Below, one piece after another: positions 9,041 to 17,837 of a stretch of 64,000 nt of DNA. The stretch's first letter is position 1; every line of letters begins with the position of its first letter. The stretch lies in contig JADLDR010000118.1 in assembly GCA_020846535.1 (NCBI GenBank), forward strand, positions 1 through 64,000, in the 5' to 3' direction. The DNA is from Armatimonadota bacterium (lineage in GTDB: Bacteria > Armatimonadota > JADLDR01). The position numbers were made by a program, and so were the translations under genes. A model generated the notes under the pieces. The model made no database searches and was not told the DNA's origin. It was given only the letters and a program-made list of their open reading frames with translations.

Positions 9041-10339
9041 ATGCGTAAATTGAGTATTCCTAAATACGCTGTTAAACGTTTTTTTGATATAAGCTTAAGT
9101 GAAATTGTTGATAATTATAAGAATATCGATACTTCGGTGGATTCAAAAATTCAGGGGATATTAGATATACAAGACAGGGTAAGGACAAATCTTTTCCCTT
9201 GGAGAGGACAATTTTCTCCTCAGCTTGTAGAACACTTCATAAAAGAGTACGCATATCAAAACACCACTATTCTTGATCCCTTTTGTGGCAGTGGCACAAC
9301 TCTAGCTGAAGCAATCAGACAAGGCTTGTCCGTAATAGGTTATGATATCAATCCGGCAGCATACCTTTTCTCATTGATGCATTCATTTGCTAACTTGTCT
9401 ATAGCACAAAGAAAGCAATGTATCGAAACAGTTAGCCTTTTCATTAAGGAGCCGAATCAATTCAATTTATTTACCGGCACTGACCTGTCTTTTGACCCTA
9501 AATCCGTTGCCAAGCAATTTGCGGGGCATACATTAACACTCTTCACTGTCGCACTTATGCAATCCATGGAAAATTCAACTGATTTTCGCTTAGAAAAGCT
9601 AAAATCGAAATTGGGCGCAATCGCTAAAAAAGTTTTGGCTATGCCTTTAGCAGAAAATCCAGTTGATGTCGCTCCCTTAGATTCGCGTTATATGCCTCTG
9701 GGCGATCAATCTATCGATCTTATAATCACCTCTCCACCTTATATTAATGTTTTCAACTATCATCAAAACTATCGTCCTGCCTTGGAATTGTTAGGATGGA
9801 AACCACTTCATGTTGCCCCAACAGAAATTGGGGCTAATAGAAAGCACCGTGGAAATCGTTTCTTTACGGTTATACAGTACTGCCAGGATATGGCGATGGC
9901 TCTTCTTGAAATGGGACGCATTTTAAAGCCAGATGGACGTATCGTTATAGTAGTAGGGCGTTGCTCTTCCGTGCGAGGTGTCTCATTCCGGAATGGGCTT
10001 ATATTATTATTGATAGCTGAGTATGGATTGGGTTATAAACTAGAATCATTACGGGAACGGTCTTTTATGAATAGATTCGGAGAAAGAATATACGAAGATA
10101 TTATTGTGCTAAATAATCTTGGTCTGAATGTGAAAATTAACGCTCCTTTACTTGGTATAGATGTAGGCTGCTGGGCATTGGAAGAAGGATACTCTCAAGC
10201 TCAAGGGGAGGTTATAAGGGATATCGAGGCAGCTATCGAACGTGCTCCTCTTATCCAGCCATCGCCTCAGCTACAAGTCGAGATTCCTGCAAACTATAAA
10301 GCATATAAATATGGGCTTATGGTGAAAAACATATCATGA
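9041..10339 (+). CDS. DNA methyltransferase of a restriction-modification system
   Basis: 432 residues. SAM motif I is DPFCGSGTT (79-87), followed by VIGYDINPAA; catalytic motif IV is ITSPPYINVFNY with TSPPY at 230-234; later motifs include LKPDGRIVIVVG. The gene is strongly AT-rich compared with its flanks and uses AT-ending codons, a sign of recent transfer. AAAAGGAGT sits directly before ATG. Its stop TGA overlaps ATG 10336, the apparent original start of the endonuclease gene. It most likely protects the site cut by that endonuclease. Confidence 0.88.
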   Translation: MRKLSIPKYAVKRFFDISLSEIVDNYKNIDTSVDSKIQGILDIQDRVRTNLFPWRGQFSPQLVEHFIKEYAYQNTTILDPFCGSGTTLAEAIRQGLSVIGYDINPAAYLFSLMHSFANLSIAQRKQCIETVSLFIKEPNQFNLFTGTDLSFDPKSVAKQFAGHTLTLFTVALMQSMENSTDFRLEKLKSKLGAIAKKVLAMPLAENPVDVAPLDSRYMPLGDQSIDLIITSPPYINVFNYHQNYRPALELLGWKPLHVAPTEIGANRKHRGNRFFTVIQYCQDMAMALLEMGRILKPDGRIVIVVGRCSSVRGVSFRNGLILLLIAEYGLGYKLESLRERSFMNRFGERIYEDIIVLNNLGLNVKINAPLLGIDVGCWALEEGYSQAQGEVIRDIEAAIERAPLIQPSPQLQVEIPANYKAYKYGLMVKNIS

Positions 10340-11029
10340 AGCTTTATTCAATACAGGCAGAAAGGGCAGCTCAAACTTGAAAACACTATACTAGAAGAGT
10401 TTTTACCCCGATTATTCGACATTCGCCTCGTCCCAGGATTTGCCCGACTTCAAAACATCGTGTGTGGGCCTCAACAATGTTTTTCACACTTGAGTTTTGG
10501 TTCACCATTCTTGGGGTTATGTAGCGGCGGTATCTTTATAAAAAATAAAGATCAGGATTTCTCGGTAACAAAATCGCACCGGGTTATCATTTCAGATCTG
10601 CCCGATGGAATCGATAAATATCAAGCAGATATATATGTTTCTTATTTTGCCACAGAGATCAAAACCAACCTGGATAAAACAATGTTTCAGGAAGCAAGCA
10701 TGACAGCAGGAGAGCTTAAGGACGTAGTCCCGGGCACACGCTATATATTGTTGTGCGAATATCTCGATATGTCCCCTATCGATACTAAACTTACGCCGAT
10801 TGATGAAGTCATAATACTTCGGAAAGCAAAAAGGATTAGTTCAAACATGCGGAGCAACTATTCGACTGCTCAAGGTCGCTTGAAGGGAAGAAACGCTTAT
10901 CTAGCATTTTTAGACGCAAATCCGCTCAGGCAAGAGTGTTTTGAGCGATTTCTTGACCACTTACGACAGTGTTTTCCGGATGCAGCAGTTGAGAACGAGA
11001 ATATAATATTAGGTCGTGGCTACTTCTGA
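10336..11029 (+). CDS. Bpu10I-like type II restriction endonuclease, 5' end out of frame
   Basis: The intact open part starts at GTG 10460 (189 residues) and contains a PD-(D/E)xK-type core: Asp57 in YQADIYV, then Glu66-Ile-Lys68 in TEIKTNLDKTMFQEA. This resembles the Bpu10I endonuclease family. Protein-like sequence continues upstream of 10460 in the same frame (LPRLFDIRLVPGFARLQ) right back to the methylase stop at 10337-10339, with no start codon. An ATG at 10336 overlapping that stop opens another frame that ends at 10378-10380. A one- or two-base indel near 10365-10380 therefore seems to have split the gene. It is AT-rich like the methylase. Activity is uncertain. Confidence 0.68.
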
Positions 11030-11059
11030 CCTTATGAAAGCGTAACTGGATTAAGACCC

Positions 11060-11962
11060 ATGACCCATCACATCGACCCTTTCCTGGAGCACCTCCGCCT
11101 GGTGCGGAACGCTTCGCCGCATACGGTGCGGGCGTATGCGGAGGATATCGCGGCCTTCGCCGACTTTTTCGAGGCGGCGCGGGGCGGAGACTGGGCCGGG
11201 ATCACCTACCACGATATCCGGGCGTTTCTGGCCTTCCTCAAGGAGAACGGGGCCGGGGCGGCGACGGTGGCCCGCAGGTTGGCCGCGCTGAGGGCGTTCT
11301 TCCGCTACCTGGTGCGCGGGGGACACCTGGAACACAACCCCATTGTCGGCATCTCCAACCCGCGCAAGGAGCGCAGGCTGCCCAAGGTTCTCACGGAAAG
11401 GGAGATGGACGCCCTCAGCCAGTCGCAGGCCGTCGAAAAGATACTGGAAATCCGCGATCACGCCATCATCGAAACCCTCTACGCCTCCGGAGTGCGGGTC
11501 AGCGAGATGGTGGGGCTGGACGTTTCCGATCTCGACATCGCCGCGGGCGAGATGCGGGTGATGGGCAAACGCGCCAAAGAACGCCTGGCTTTCCTGGGCC
11601 GGTCGGCCATCGAGGCATTGAGCGATTATTTCGCCCTGGCGCGCCCCCACCTGGCCGCCCGGAACCCCAAAGGCGACTGCGGCGCTCTCTTCCTCAATTA
11701 CAAAGGGGGCCGCCTGAGCAGCCGGAGCGTGGCGATCCTGATGGAAAAATACACCCAGGAGGCGGCCCTGCGCCAGAAGGCCACCCCGCACACCCTGCGC
11801 CACTCTTTTGCCACGCACCTGCTGGAACACGGCGCGGATCTGCGCTCCGTCCAGGAAATGCTGGGCCACACCAGCCTGACCACCACCCAGATATACACCC
11901 ACCTCACCGCCGACCATCTGAAGGAGGTCTACAAGAAAGCCCATCCCCGGAAGGACGAGTGA
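11060..11962 (+). CDS. xerC: Tyrosine recombinase XerC/XerD
   Basis: 300 residues, normal for Xer recombinases, which resolve chromosome dimers at dif. The N-terminal SAM-like core-binding domain spans about 1-90. The catalytic set is complete: Arg146 (GVRVSE), Lys170, His244 and Arg247 (HTLRHSFATHLL), His270 (LGHTSL) and nucleophile Tyr279 (QIYTHL). Given the topA-trmFO-xer synteny known from Firmicutes and related lineages, it is a resident housekeeping gene and not an island integrase. XerC versus XerD cannot be settled from sequence alone. Confidence 0.92.
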   Translation: MTHHIDPFLEHLRLVRNASPHTVRAYAEDIAAFADFFEAARGGDWAGITYHDIRAFLAFLKENGAGAATVARRLAALRAFFRYLVRGGHLEHNPIVGISNPRKERRLPKVLTEREMDALSQSQAVEKILEIRDHAIIETLYASGVRVSEMVGLDVSDLDIAAGEMRVMGKRAKERLAFLGRSAIEALSDYFALARPHLAARNPKGDCGALFLNYKGGRLSSRSVAILMEKYTQEAALRQKATPHTLRHSFATHLLEHGADLRSVQEMLGHTSLTTTQIYTHLTADHLKEVYKKAHPRKDE

Positions 11963-12043
11963 GGGATAAGTGGAAAGAAGACCTGCTTTTTCTCATCCAT
12001 TGGCCCAAGTTGCCACACAAGAACAATAGCGGTATGATGGTCT

Positions 12044-12105
12044 TGTAGGGGCGTGATTCATCGCGCCCTGCCAGGCCGTTGGGCACGATGAATCACGCCC
12101 CTACA
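12044..12105. repeat. Palindromic GTAGGGGCGTGATTCATCGCGCC repeat
   Basis: TGTAGGGGCGTGATTCATCG pairs with the inverse CGATGAATCACGCCCCTACA at the other end, leaving a loop of about 22 bases. It sits in the xerC-ceramidase gap with no gene. Confidence 0.75.
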
Positions 12106-12184
12106 GCGGAAACGGCGACAAACGGATAAGCAAATTGGGATATCCTTTAACGAAAGCCAACCGGCGCGATTAAGGAGGAGTGAC

Positions 12185-13516
12185 ATGGCATACTGGTATG
12201 CAGGCGCATCGGAAGTGGTGATCACGCCCCCGGTGGGGGTGGATATGACCGGATTTGCCGGGCGGCCTTCGGGGGCGGTCGGCATTCATGACGACCTCTA
12301 CGCCCGGGCTCTGGTCGTGGAGGCGGAGGGCGTCCGAGCGGCTCTGGTCGCCACCGATGTGCTGAGTCTGGAGTTTTCGCTGGTGGCGAAAATCCGCAGC
12401 CTGGTGGAAGAGCAGTGCGCCATCCCTGCGGAGCGCCTGCTTCTGAACTCCTCCCACACCCATTCCGGCCCGGCCGCCATCACGCTGAGGGGGCTGGGGA
12501 CGGCGGATGGCGCTTATCTGGACGTGCTGGCCCGGGCCGTCGCCGGGGCCGTGAAGATGGCGACTGACCGGCTGGCCCCTGCCCGCCTCTCCTTCGGCGC
12601 AGCGCCCATCCGGATCGGCATCAACCGGCGGGAGAAGCGCCCGGACGGCGCAATGGTGCTGGGCCGCAGCCCGTCCGGCCCCTACGATGCCTCCGTATGC
12701 GTTCTCCGCGCCGACCATGAGTCCGGCGATCCGATGGCCCTCCTCTTCAGCCATGCCACCCACCCGGTCACGATGGGCGGCGCAAACCTCCTCTTTTCCG
12801 CCGACTACCCCGGTGCGGCGGTCGAGGCCCTCTGCCGCCTGACCGGGCGCGAAGGAAAAACCCCGGTGGCGATGTTCGCCCAGGGGTGCTGCGGGGATAT
12901 CAACTCCGAGCCGGTGGGAGGAACCTTCGAGGATGTCCGCAGGCTGGGAACCCTGCTGGGGAGCGCAGCGGCCATCGCCTCCGAAACCGCAGTTCCGGTG
13001 CAGCCTGCAGGCATCCGCAGTGGCGTGGAGATGCTACAGCTTCCCTTCCTCCCGCCTCCCCCGGAAAGCGAGGCGGTCACGGCCTATGAAGCGGCACGGG
13101 CGCGGCTGGCGCAACTGGAGGCGCAGGACGCTTCCCCGGCCCACCAGCGCATGCAGCAGGCGATGGCCGACTGGGCCGAAGACGCCCTCCGCGCCGCCCG
13201 CAGCCCGGGGGATTACACCCACCAGCCCTTCGAGATTCAGGCGCTGGCTATCGGGGACACAGCCTTCGTCGCCCTGCCGGGCGAGGTGTTCATCGCCTAC
13301 GCCCTGAACATTCGGAAGCAATCCCCCTTCACCCAAACCGTCGTCCTGGCCTACAGCAACGGCTGTATCGGCTACGTCCCGACCGCCGATGCCTACCCCG
13401 ACGGCGGCTACGAGGTCTCCCAGGCATATCAATACTACGGCACCCTGATGATCGCCCCTGAAAGCGAGGGCATGATCCTCGATGCGGCGGCAGGGCTGTT
13501 GAAGCGCCTGGACTGA
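12185..13516 (+). CDS. Neutral/alkaline non-lysosomal ceramidase family protein
   Basis: 443 residues matching the N-terminal catalytic domain of neutral ceramidases, zinc amidases that release sphingosine from ceramide. Visible signatures are the opening GASEVVITPPVGVDMTGF, the zinc-site motif NSSHTHSGP, SHATHPVTMG and AQGCCGDINSEP. True ceramidases are longer and secreted with a C-terminal immunoglobulin-like domain; this one lacks both that domain and a signal peptide. Such short versions are common in Armatimonadota, Planctomycetota and Bacteroidota and their substrate is unknown. A very good ribosome site (AAGGAGGAG) precedes ATG. Probably monocistronic. Confidence 0.85.
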   Translation: MAYWYAGASEVVITPPVGVDMTGFAGRPSGAVGIHDDLYARALVVEAEGVRAALVATDVLSLEFSLVAKIRSLVEEQCAIPAERLLLNSSHTHSGPAAITLRGLGTADGAYLDVLARAVAGAVKMATDRLAPARLSFGAAPIRIGINRREKRPDGAMVLGRSPSGPYDASVCVLRADHESGDPMALLFSHATHPVTMGGANLLFSADYPGAAVEALCRLTGREGKTPVAMFAQGCCGDINSEPVGGTFEDVRRLGTLLGSAAAIASETAVPVQPAGIRSGVEMLQLPFLPPPPESEAVTAYEAARARLAQLEAQDASPAHQRMQQAMADWAEDALRAARSPGDYTHQPFEIQALAIGDTAFVALPGEVFIAYALNIRKQSPFTQTVVLAYSNGCIGYVPTADAYPDGGYEVSQAYQYYGTLMIAPESEGMILDAAAGLLKRLD

Positions 13517-13589
13517 CCGGCTGCTGATGCGACGAACGCAGCGATTTTCGCCTGATATGCGAATTGAGGGGCCTTCTAAGGACGGCCTT

Positions 13590-13620
13590 TGTAGGGGCGA
13601 ATCTTGCGTTCGCCCCTACA
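13590..13620. repeat. Short GTAGGGGCGAA palindrome
   Basis: TGTAGGGGCGAA, a loop of seven bases, then TTCGCCCCTACA: a near-perfect hairpin of the window-wide GTAGGGGCG family between the ceramidase-like gene and pabB. Confidence 0.75.
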
Positions 13621-13691
13621 AGGGCCCCCGATAGCCGCCCTTGAAGGCTATCCCCGAATATGGATGCCCGGCGAAATATCTGGAAAGATTG

Positions 13692-15125
13692 ATGATGGCG
13701 ACTCCTGATGGGAACTATCGACTGCCCGGCCTCTCCCTGCCCGCCCGGGCCTCCGCGCCGCGCCTGGAGAGGCTTCCGGGCTGGGTTGAGCCTGTGCGGG
13801 CGCTCCGTGCGCTGTGCAGGGAGCCTGCTCCTGTCCTTCTGGAGAGCCTCCCCGGCTTCGGGGCGCTGGGGCGCTACTCCATCCTTGCCGCCCGCCCTTT
13901 CCTGCGCCTGACGGCCAAAGAAGCGAGAGCGGTTATCCATACCGAAAGCGGCCCGCATCTCTATCCGGGTGATTTCTTCGAGGCGCTGGCTTTTCTGCTG
14001 GATTTCTACCGGGCCGAGAGCGCCCCGGAGGGGCTGCCCTTTGCAGGCGGGGCCATCGGATATCTGGGCTACGACCTGGGCAGGATGCTGGAGAACATCC
14101 CTGTCCGGGCCGGGGAGGACCCTGCCATCCCGGAGGCGATCCTCGCCTTCTACGATACGGCAGCGGTCTTCGACCATGAGGCGGGCCGGGTTTGGCTACT
14201 CTCGGTCGCCTCATCCGAAGAGGCGATATCGGCCTTCAGGCGGCTGCTCGCCTGCGCTGCCCCGATCCGCGATGCTCCCCCACAGGCCGGGCCGGCCTTC
14301 GCCGACTTCACCCCTGAAGGCTTTTGTTGGATGGTCAGGCGGGTGAAGGAGTACATCGCCGCCGGGGACATCTACCAGGCCAATCTGACGCAGAGGTTTT
14401 ACGCCGATTATACCGGCTCTCCCCTTTCCCTTTACGACCGCCTGCGCCGGGCGACACCCGCGCCCTTCGCCGCCTGTCTGGATTTCGGGGAGGCCGCTGT
14501 GGTGTCCGCCTCCCCGGAACGGTTTCTTTCCTTCGACCCGGCCACTCGCCGGGTCGAAACCCGCCCGATCAAGGGCACGCGGCCCCGGGGAGCCGCGCCG
14601 GAAGAGGATGACGCCCTGGCCTCCGCGCTCCAGGGTAGCGATAAAGACCGGGCCGAGAATGTCATGATCGTGGATCTGGAGCGCAGCGACCTGGGCAGGG
14701 TGTGCGATATAGGGTCGGTCGAGGTGCCGCATCTCTGGAGCCTGGAGGCCCACCCGACCGTCTGGCATCTGGTCTCCGCTGTGACTGGCCGCCTTACCGG
14801 AGGCTGCGACCGGGTGGACCTGCTGAAAGCCACCTTCCCGGGCGGGTCCATCACCGGCGCTCCCAAGGTCCGGGCCATGGAGATCATCGAGGAGATGGAA
14901 CCAGTGCGCCGGGGCGTCTACACCGGGGCTATCGGCTATTTCGATGCGGGCGGGCATATGGATCTCAATATCGCCATCCGCACTTTCGTGCTGGCAGGCG
15001 GGAAGGCGTATTTCCACGCCGGGGCGGGCATCGTGGCCGACTCGGACCCCGAAAGCGAGTACCGGGAAACGCTGGACAAGGCCCGCGCCCTCTTTACGGC
15101 GCTGGGGCTGCCCCCGCCCGGATAG
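13692..15125 (+). CDS. pabB: Aminodeoxychorismate synthase component I
   Basis: About 477 residues of the chorismate-utilising family. It aminates chorismate to 4-amino-4-deoxychorismate in folate synthesis. The motif PIKGTRPRG carries Lys294, the nucleophile that marks PabB; anthranilate synthase TrpE has Ala there. GSITGAPKVRAMEII and GVYTGAIGYFDAGG are the usual chorismate-binding motifs. ATG ATG at 13692/13695 follows GGAAAG; a TTG at 13641 is less likely. The lyase gene pabC follows after 21 bases. No pabA glutaminase lies here, so it must come from elsewhere (perhaps shared with trpG). Confidence 0.93.
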   Translation: MMATPDGNYRLPGLSLPARASAPRLERLPGWVEPVRALRALCREPAPVLLESLPGFGALGRYSILAARPFLRLTAKEARAVIHTESGPHLYPGDFFEALAFLLDFYRAESAPEGLPFAGGAIGYLGYDLGRMLENIPVRAGEDPAIPEAILAFYDTAAVFDHEAGRVWLLSVASSEEAISAFRRLLACAAPIRDAPPQAGPAFADFTPEGFCWMVRRVKEYIAAGDIYQANLTQRFYADYTGSPLSLYDRLRRATPAPFAACLDFGEAAVVSASPERFLSFDPATRRVETRPIKGTRPRGAAPEEDDALASALQGSDKDRAENVMIVDLERSDLGRVCDIGSVEVPHLWSLEAHPTVWHLVSAVTGRLTGGCDRVDLLKATFPGGSITGAPKVRAMEIIEEMEPVRRGVYTGAIGYFDAGGHMDLNIAIRTFVLAGGKAYFHAGAGIVADSDPESEYRETLDKARALFTALGLPPPG

Positions 15126-15146
15126 GCCGCCAAGCGAGGCAAAGCC

Positions 15147-15986
15147 ATGCCAGAGATCGTTTACCTGAACGGCAGCCTGATCCCTTCCGATGAGGCATTC
15201 GTCTCCATCCACGACCGCGGACTTCTCTACGGCGACGGGCTGTTCGAGACCATGAGGGCCTATCGGGGGGTCCCGTTTCGCCTGGAAGAACACCTGGCCC
15301 GGATGGAAGCCGGATCACGCCTGATCCGCATGAACCTGCCTGCCAGGAAGTCGCTCCGGCAGGCCGTTCTGGATGCGGTGGCCGCGAACGGCATTGCAGA
15401 GGCGTACGTGCGCCTAACCGTCACCCGCGGGCCCGGGATCGGGATGAGCCTTTCCGCCTGCCGCGCCCCGACGGTCATGGTGGCGGTCCGGCCATCCCCT
15501 CAAACCCCGCTCTCCGGCTGCCGGGCTGTCCTCTCCTCGCACCGCCGCGACGAGGATTCCCCGCTTTCCCGGGTCAAATCGCTCAATTACCTGCCGTCCC
15601 TGCTCGCCAGGGCGGAAGCCGAAGAGGCCGGGGCGGAGGAAGCGATCCTGCTGAACCGGCGAGGCTCCCTGGCCGAAGGAGCGGCCTCGAACCTTTTCTG
15701 GGTCTGCCGGGGCATCCTCTATACGCCCGCCGTAAGCTGCGGCATTCTGCCCGGCACGGTGCGGGCCGATGTCCTCCTCCTGGCCGCTGGGCCGGGTATC
15801 CAGGCGCGGGAGGGCGCTTTCCCTCCGGAATCGCTGCAAGATGCCGATGAAGCCTTCCTCACCAACTCTTCCATCGAGATCCGGCCCCTTCTGCGCTTCG
15901 GCGAGCATCCTATCGGCACGGAGCGGCCCGGCCCCGTCACCCTGAAGCTTCAAACGGCCTACCGGGAAATGGTTGGTGCGAGGTAG
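15147..15986 (+). CDS. pabC: Aminodeoxychorismate lyase (class IV PLP enzyme)
   Basis: 279 residues of the fold-type IV aminotransferase family. Together with PabB it yields p-aminobenzoate by removing pyruvate from aminodeoxychorismate. The opening VYLNGSLIPSDEAFVSIHDR and GLLYGDGLFETMR are typical, the PLP lysine is Lys144 in SRVKSLNYL, and EAILLNRRGSLAEGAASNLF binds the cofactor phosphate. Branched-chain or D-amino-acid aminotransferases share these motifs; the position 21 bases after pabB decides the call. Bases 15987-16161 hold nothing I recognise. Confidence 0.88.
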   Translation: MPEIVYLNGSLIPSDEAFVSIHDRGLLYGDGLFETMRAYRGVPFRLEEHLARMEAGSRLIRMNLPARKSLRQAVLDAVAANGIAEAYVRLTVTRGPGIGMSLSACRAPTVMVAVRPSPQTPLSGCRAVLSSHRRDEDSPLSRVKSLNYLPSLLARAEAEEAGAEEAILLNRRGSLAEGAASNLFWVCRGILYTPAVSCGILPGTVRADVLLLAAGPGIQAREGAFPPESLQDADEAFLTNSSIEIRPLLRFGEHPIGTERPGPVTLKLQTAYREMVGAR

Positions 15987-16161
15987 AATTGAAAGTTTAC
16001 GCTGCAGGACAGGCAACCAGCAACCATCAGCAGTATTCTCTCAATCCGCCCATACCGACAGGGCGCTGAGATTCGCGCCGATGAGCGATTGACGACCGCC
16101 GATGCCCGCATCAAACGCAGACGCCTCTACTTATCAATGTTGCCTTGAAGGAGGGCAAGAA

Positions 16162-17837
16162 TTGAGGCCATCCCGCCTAATTTTCTCTTTATTATGGATG
16201 CTTTTCTGGACGGTCGCTCTGCCACCGCCAAAAGCGCAGGCGCTCGACTATCGACAGGTTCAGGCCGGGATGGTTTCTCAGGCTGACAGCAGCCCTCCGC
16301 CGGGAAAGATACTGATCGAAGACGGATCCGGCAGCCTCGATCAATGGGAGGCGACACCGGGAGTCATCCGGGCCGGTCAGGGGCCGCGCTCATGCCTTCA
16401 GATCGAATCCTCGGATCGATATGAGCGTTTTGGCACGAAGGTGGCCGTGCCCGTCATTCCAGGCCATGAGATCGTGCTTTGCTGGAAAGTGAGAACGGTC
16501 TCCGGCCCTCACTGGGCCTATGTCCGCATGGATTACTACGACCGGAACGGCAAGCGATTGAAGACGGTGGAGCCGTGGACCGGCCCCAGCCCGGCCTGGC
16601 GTCAGGAGAGCTGGCCGATCTCCCGCTACCCCTTCGAGCGCCCTCCCGACACCCGCAGCGTCACCTTCACCTTTTTTCATGCTCCGAGCGATAGCAGCGC
16701 CACTCAGTTCGATGATATCCGCCTGATCGATCTCCATCCCGGGGCGATGAAAGCGATAAAGAGTACGCTGCTCCGCTACCGGCGGATGCTGTCCGAGGCC
16801 GTCCGCCGGATCGAAAGCGCGAAAGACACATCCCTCAGCCGGGAATGGAAGCGGATTGCGAACCGGCAGGCAGGCGCGACGGCGGCCCGGCTTGCGAAGC
16901 TAGACACTCTCGATCCCGCCTCACACGCCCTCCTTGAAAACTCCGTCCCTCCCCTGCTCTTCGCCCGCAGGATCGCCGATGCCGCCTGGCTTTTGTCCAA
17001 AGGCCGGGAACCGCCTGCCCTTCTCCTCACCTACACCACCCGGCCCATCTCGCCGCTGGCTGTCCTCCTTTACAGCCCGGCAGTTGACGGCGTTTTGTCC
17101 TCCGAAGCTGCCGTCCAGGGGCACCCCGGCGAATACGAGCCAGTCAGCCTGGTTTTGTGGTCGCCGGAGAATAAGAGGCAGAACAAGCAGCTCTGGATTA
17201 CGGTTCGTATCCCCCGCCGTGCCGCTTCCGGACGTTATGAGAGGCATTTATCTCTACAGGCGGGCCGCCGCCAGATCGCACGCATCGACCTGAAGGTGGA
17301 TGTTCTGCCTTTCGATCTGCCTTCGCCCCGGACGTATTATGACCCATCGAAGGAATTTGTCTACAGCCTCTACTACTGGGGTTCGCTGGATCCGACCGGC
17401 CAGGGGTCGGTCGGCTGGAACGCCAAGACGGAGGAGCAGTTCCGGGTGGAACTTCGGCCGATGCCGCCGCATGGCATCGGAGGGGCGGCAGGCTCTTCAA
17501 TTACGCAAACCCGCAGGCCTGTGTGAACGAGCCTGGCCGCTTTCGCGCCAACTACGGCCTGCCCCTCTGGAAGCGCGACTTCGACGGGGTCTGCACCTAT
17601 GCCTTCATAGACACCGTCGATGCGCGGTATGCCTCTCTCCTGGCCCAGGCCGCCGCCCGCGCTCGTGACGCCGGCTCGCCCAGCATACGGTCACTGGCCC
17701 GGGAAGCCGCCCACTGGCTGGAAACCACCGATTTCGCTTCCGCCGACCTCGACAGGATCCGCCAGAAAACGATCCGCTACCTTCTCGAACTGCACCCGCG
17801 CCGCGGCCAGGCCGCCGGCGACACAGGAGGACGCGCC
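16162..17837 (+). pseudogene. Secreted DUF4091-type glycoside hydrolase, frameshifted and internally deleted
   Basis: A TTG start at 16162 has GAAGGAGGG six bases upstream and gives a signal peptide (MRPSRLIFSLLWMLFWTVAL), then a carbohydrate-binding-like beta-sandwich, then the start of a catalytic barrel (DLPSPRTYYDPSKEF, YYWGSLDP). After VELRPMPPHGIGG the frame ends at 17526. In another frame from about 17484 the text RLFNYANPQACVNEPGRFR and GLPLWKRDFDGVCTYAF is the end of a DUF4091 domain. The roughly 200-300 residues of barrel expected between these points are missing. So a deletion joined two parts out of frame. The second frame then runs on without a stop into the next gene. Confidence 0.72.

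Noticed and set aside
11060-11962. Tyrosine recombinase as the integrase of the defence block
   Set aside because: Its place after topA-trmFO is the ancestral xer position and no attachment-site repeats were seen around the block.
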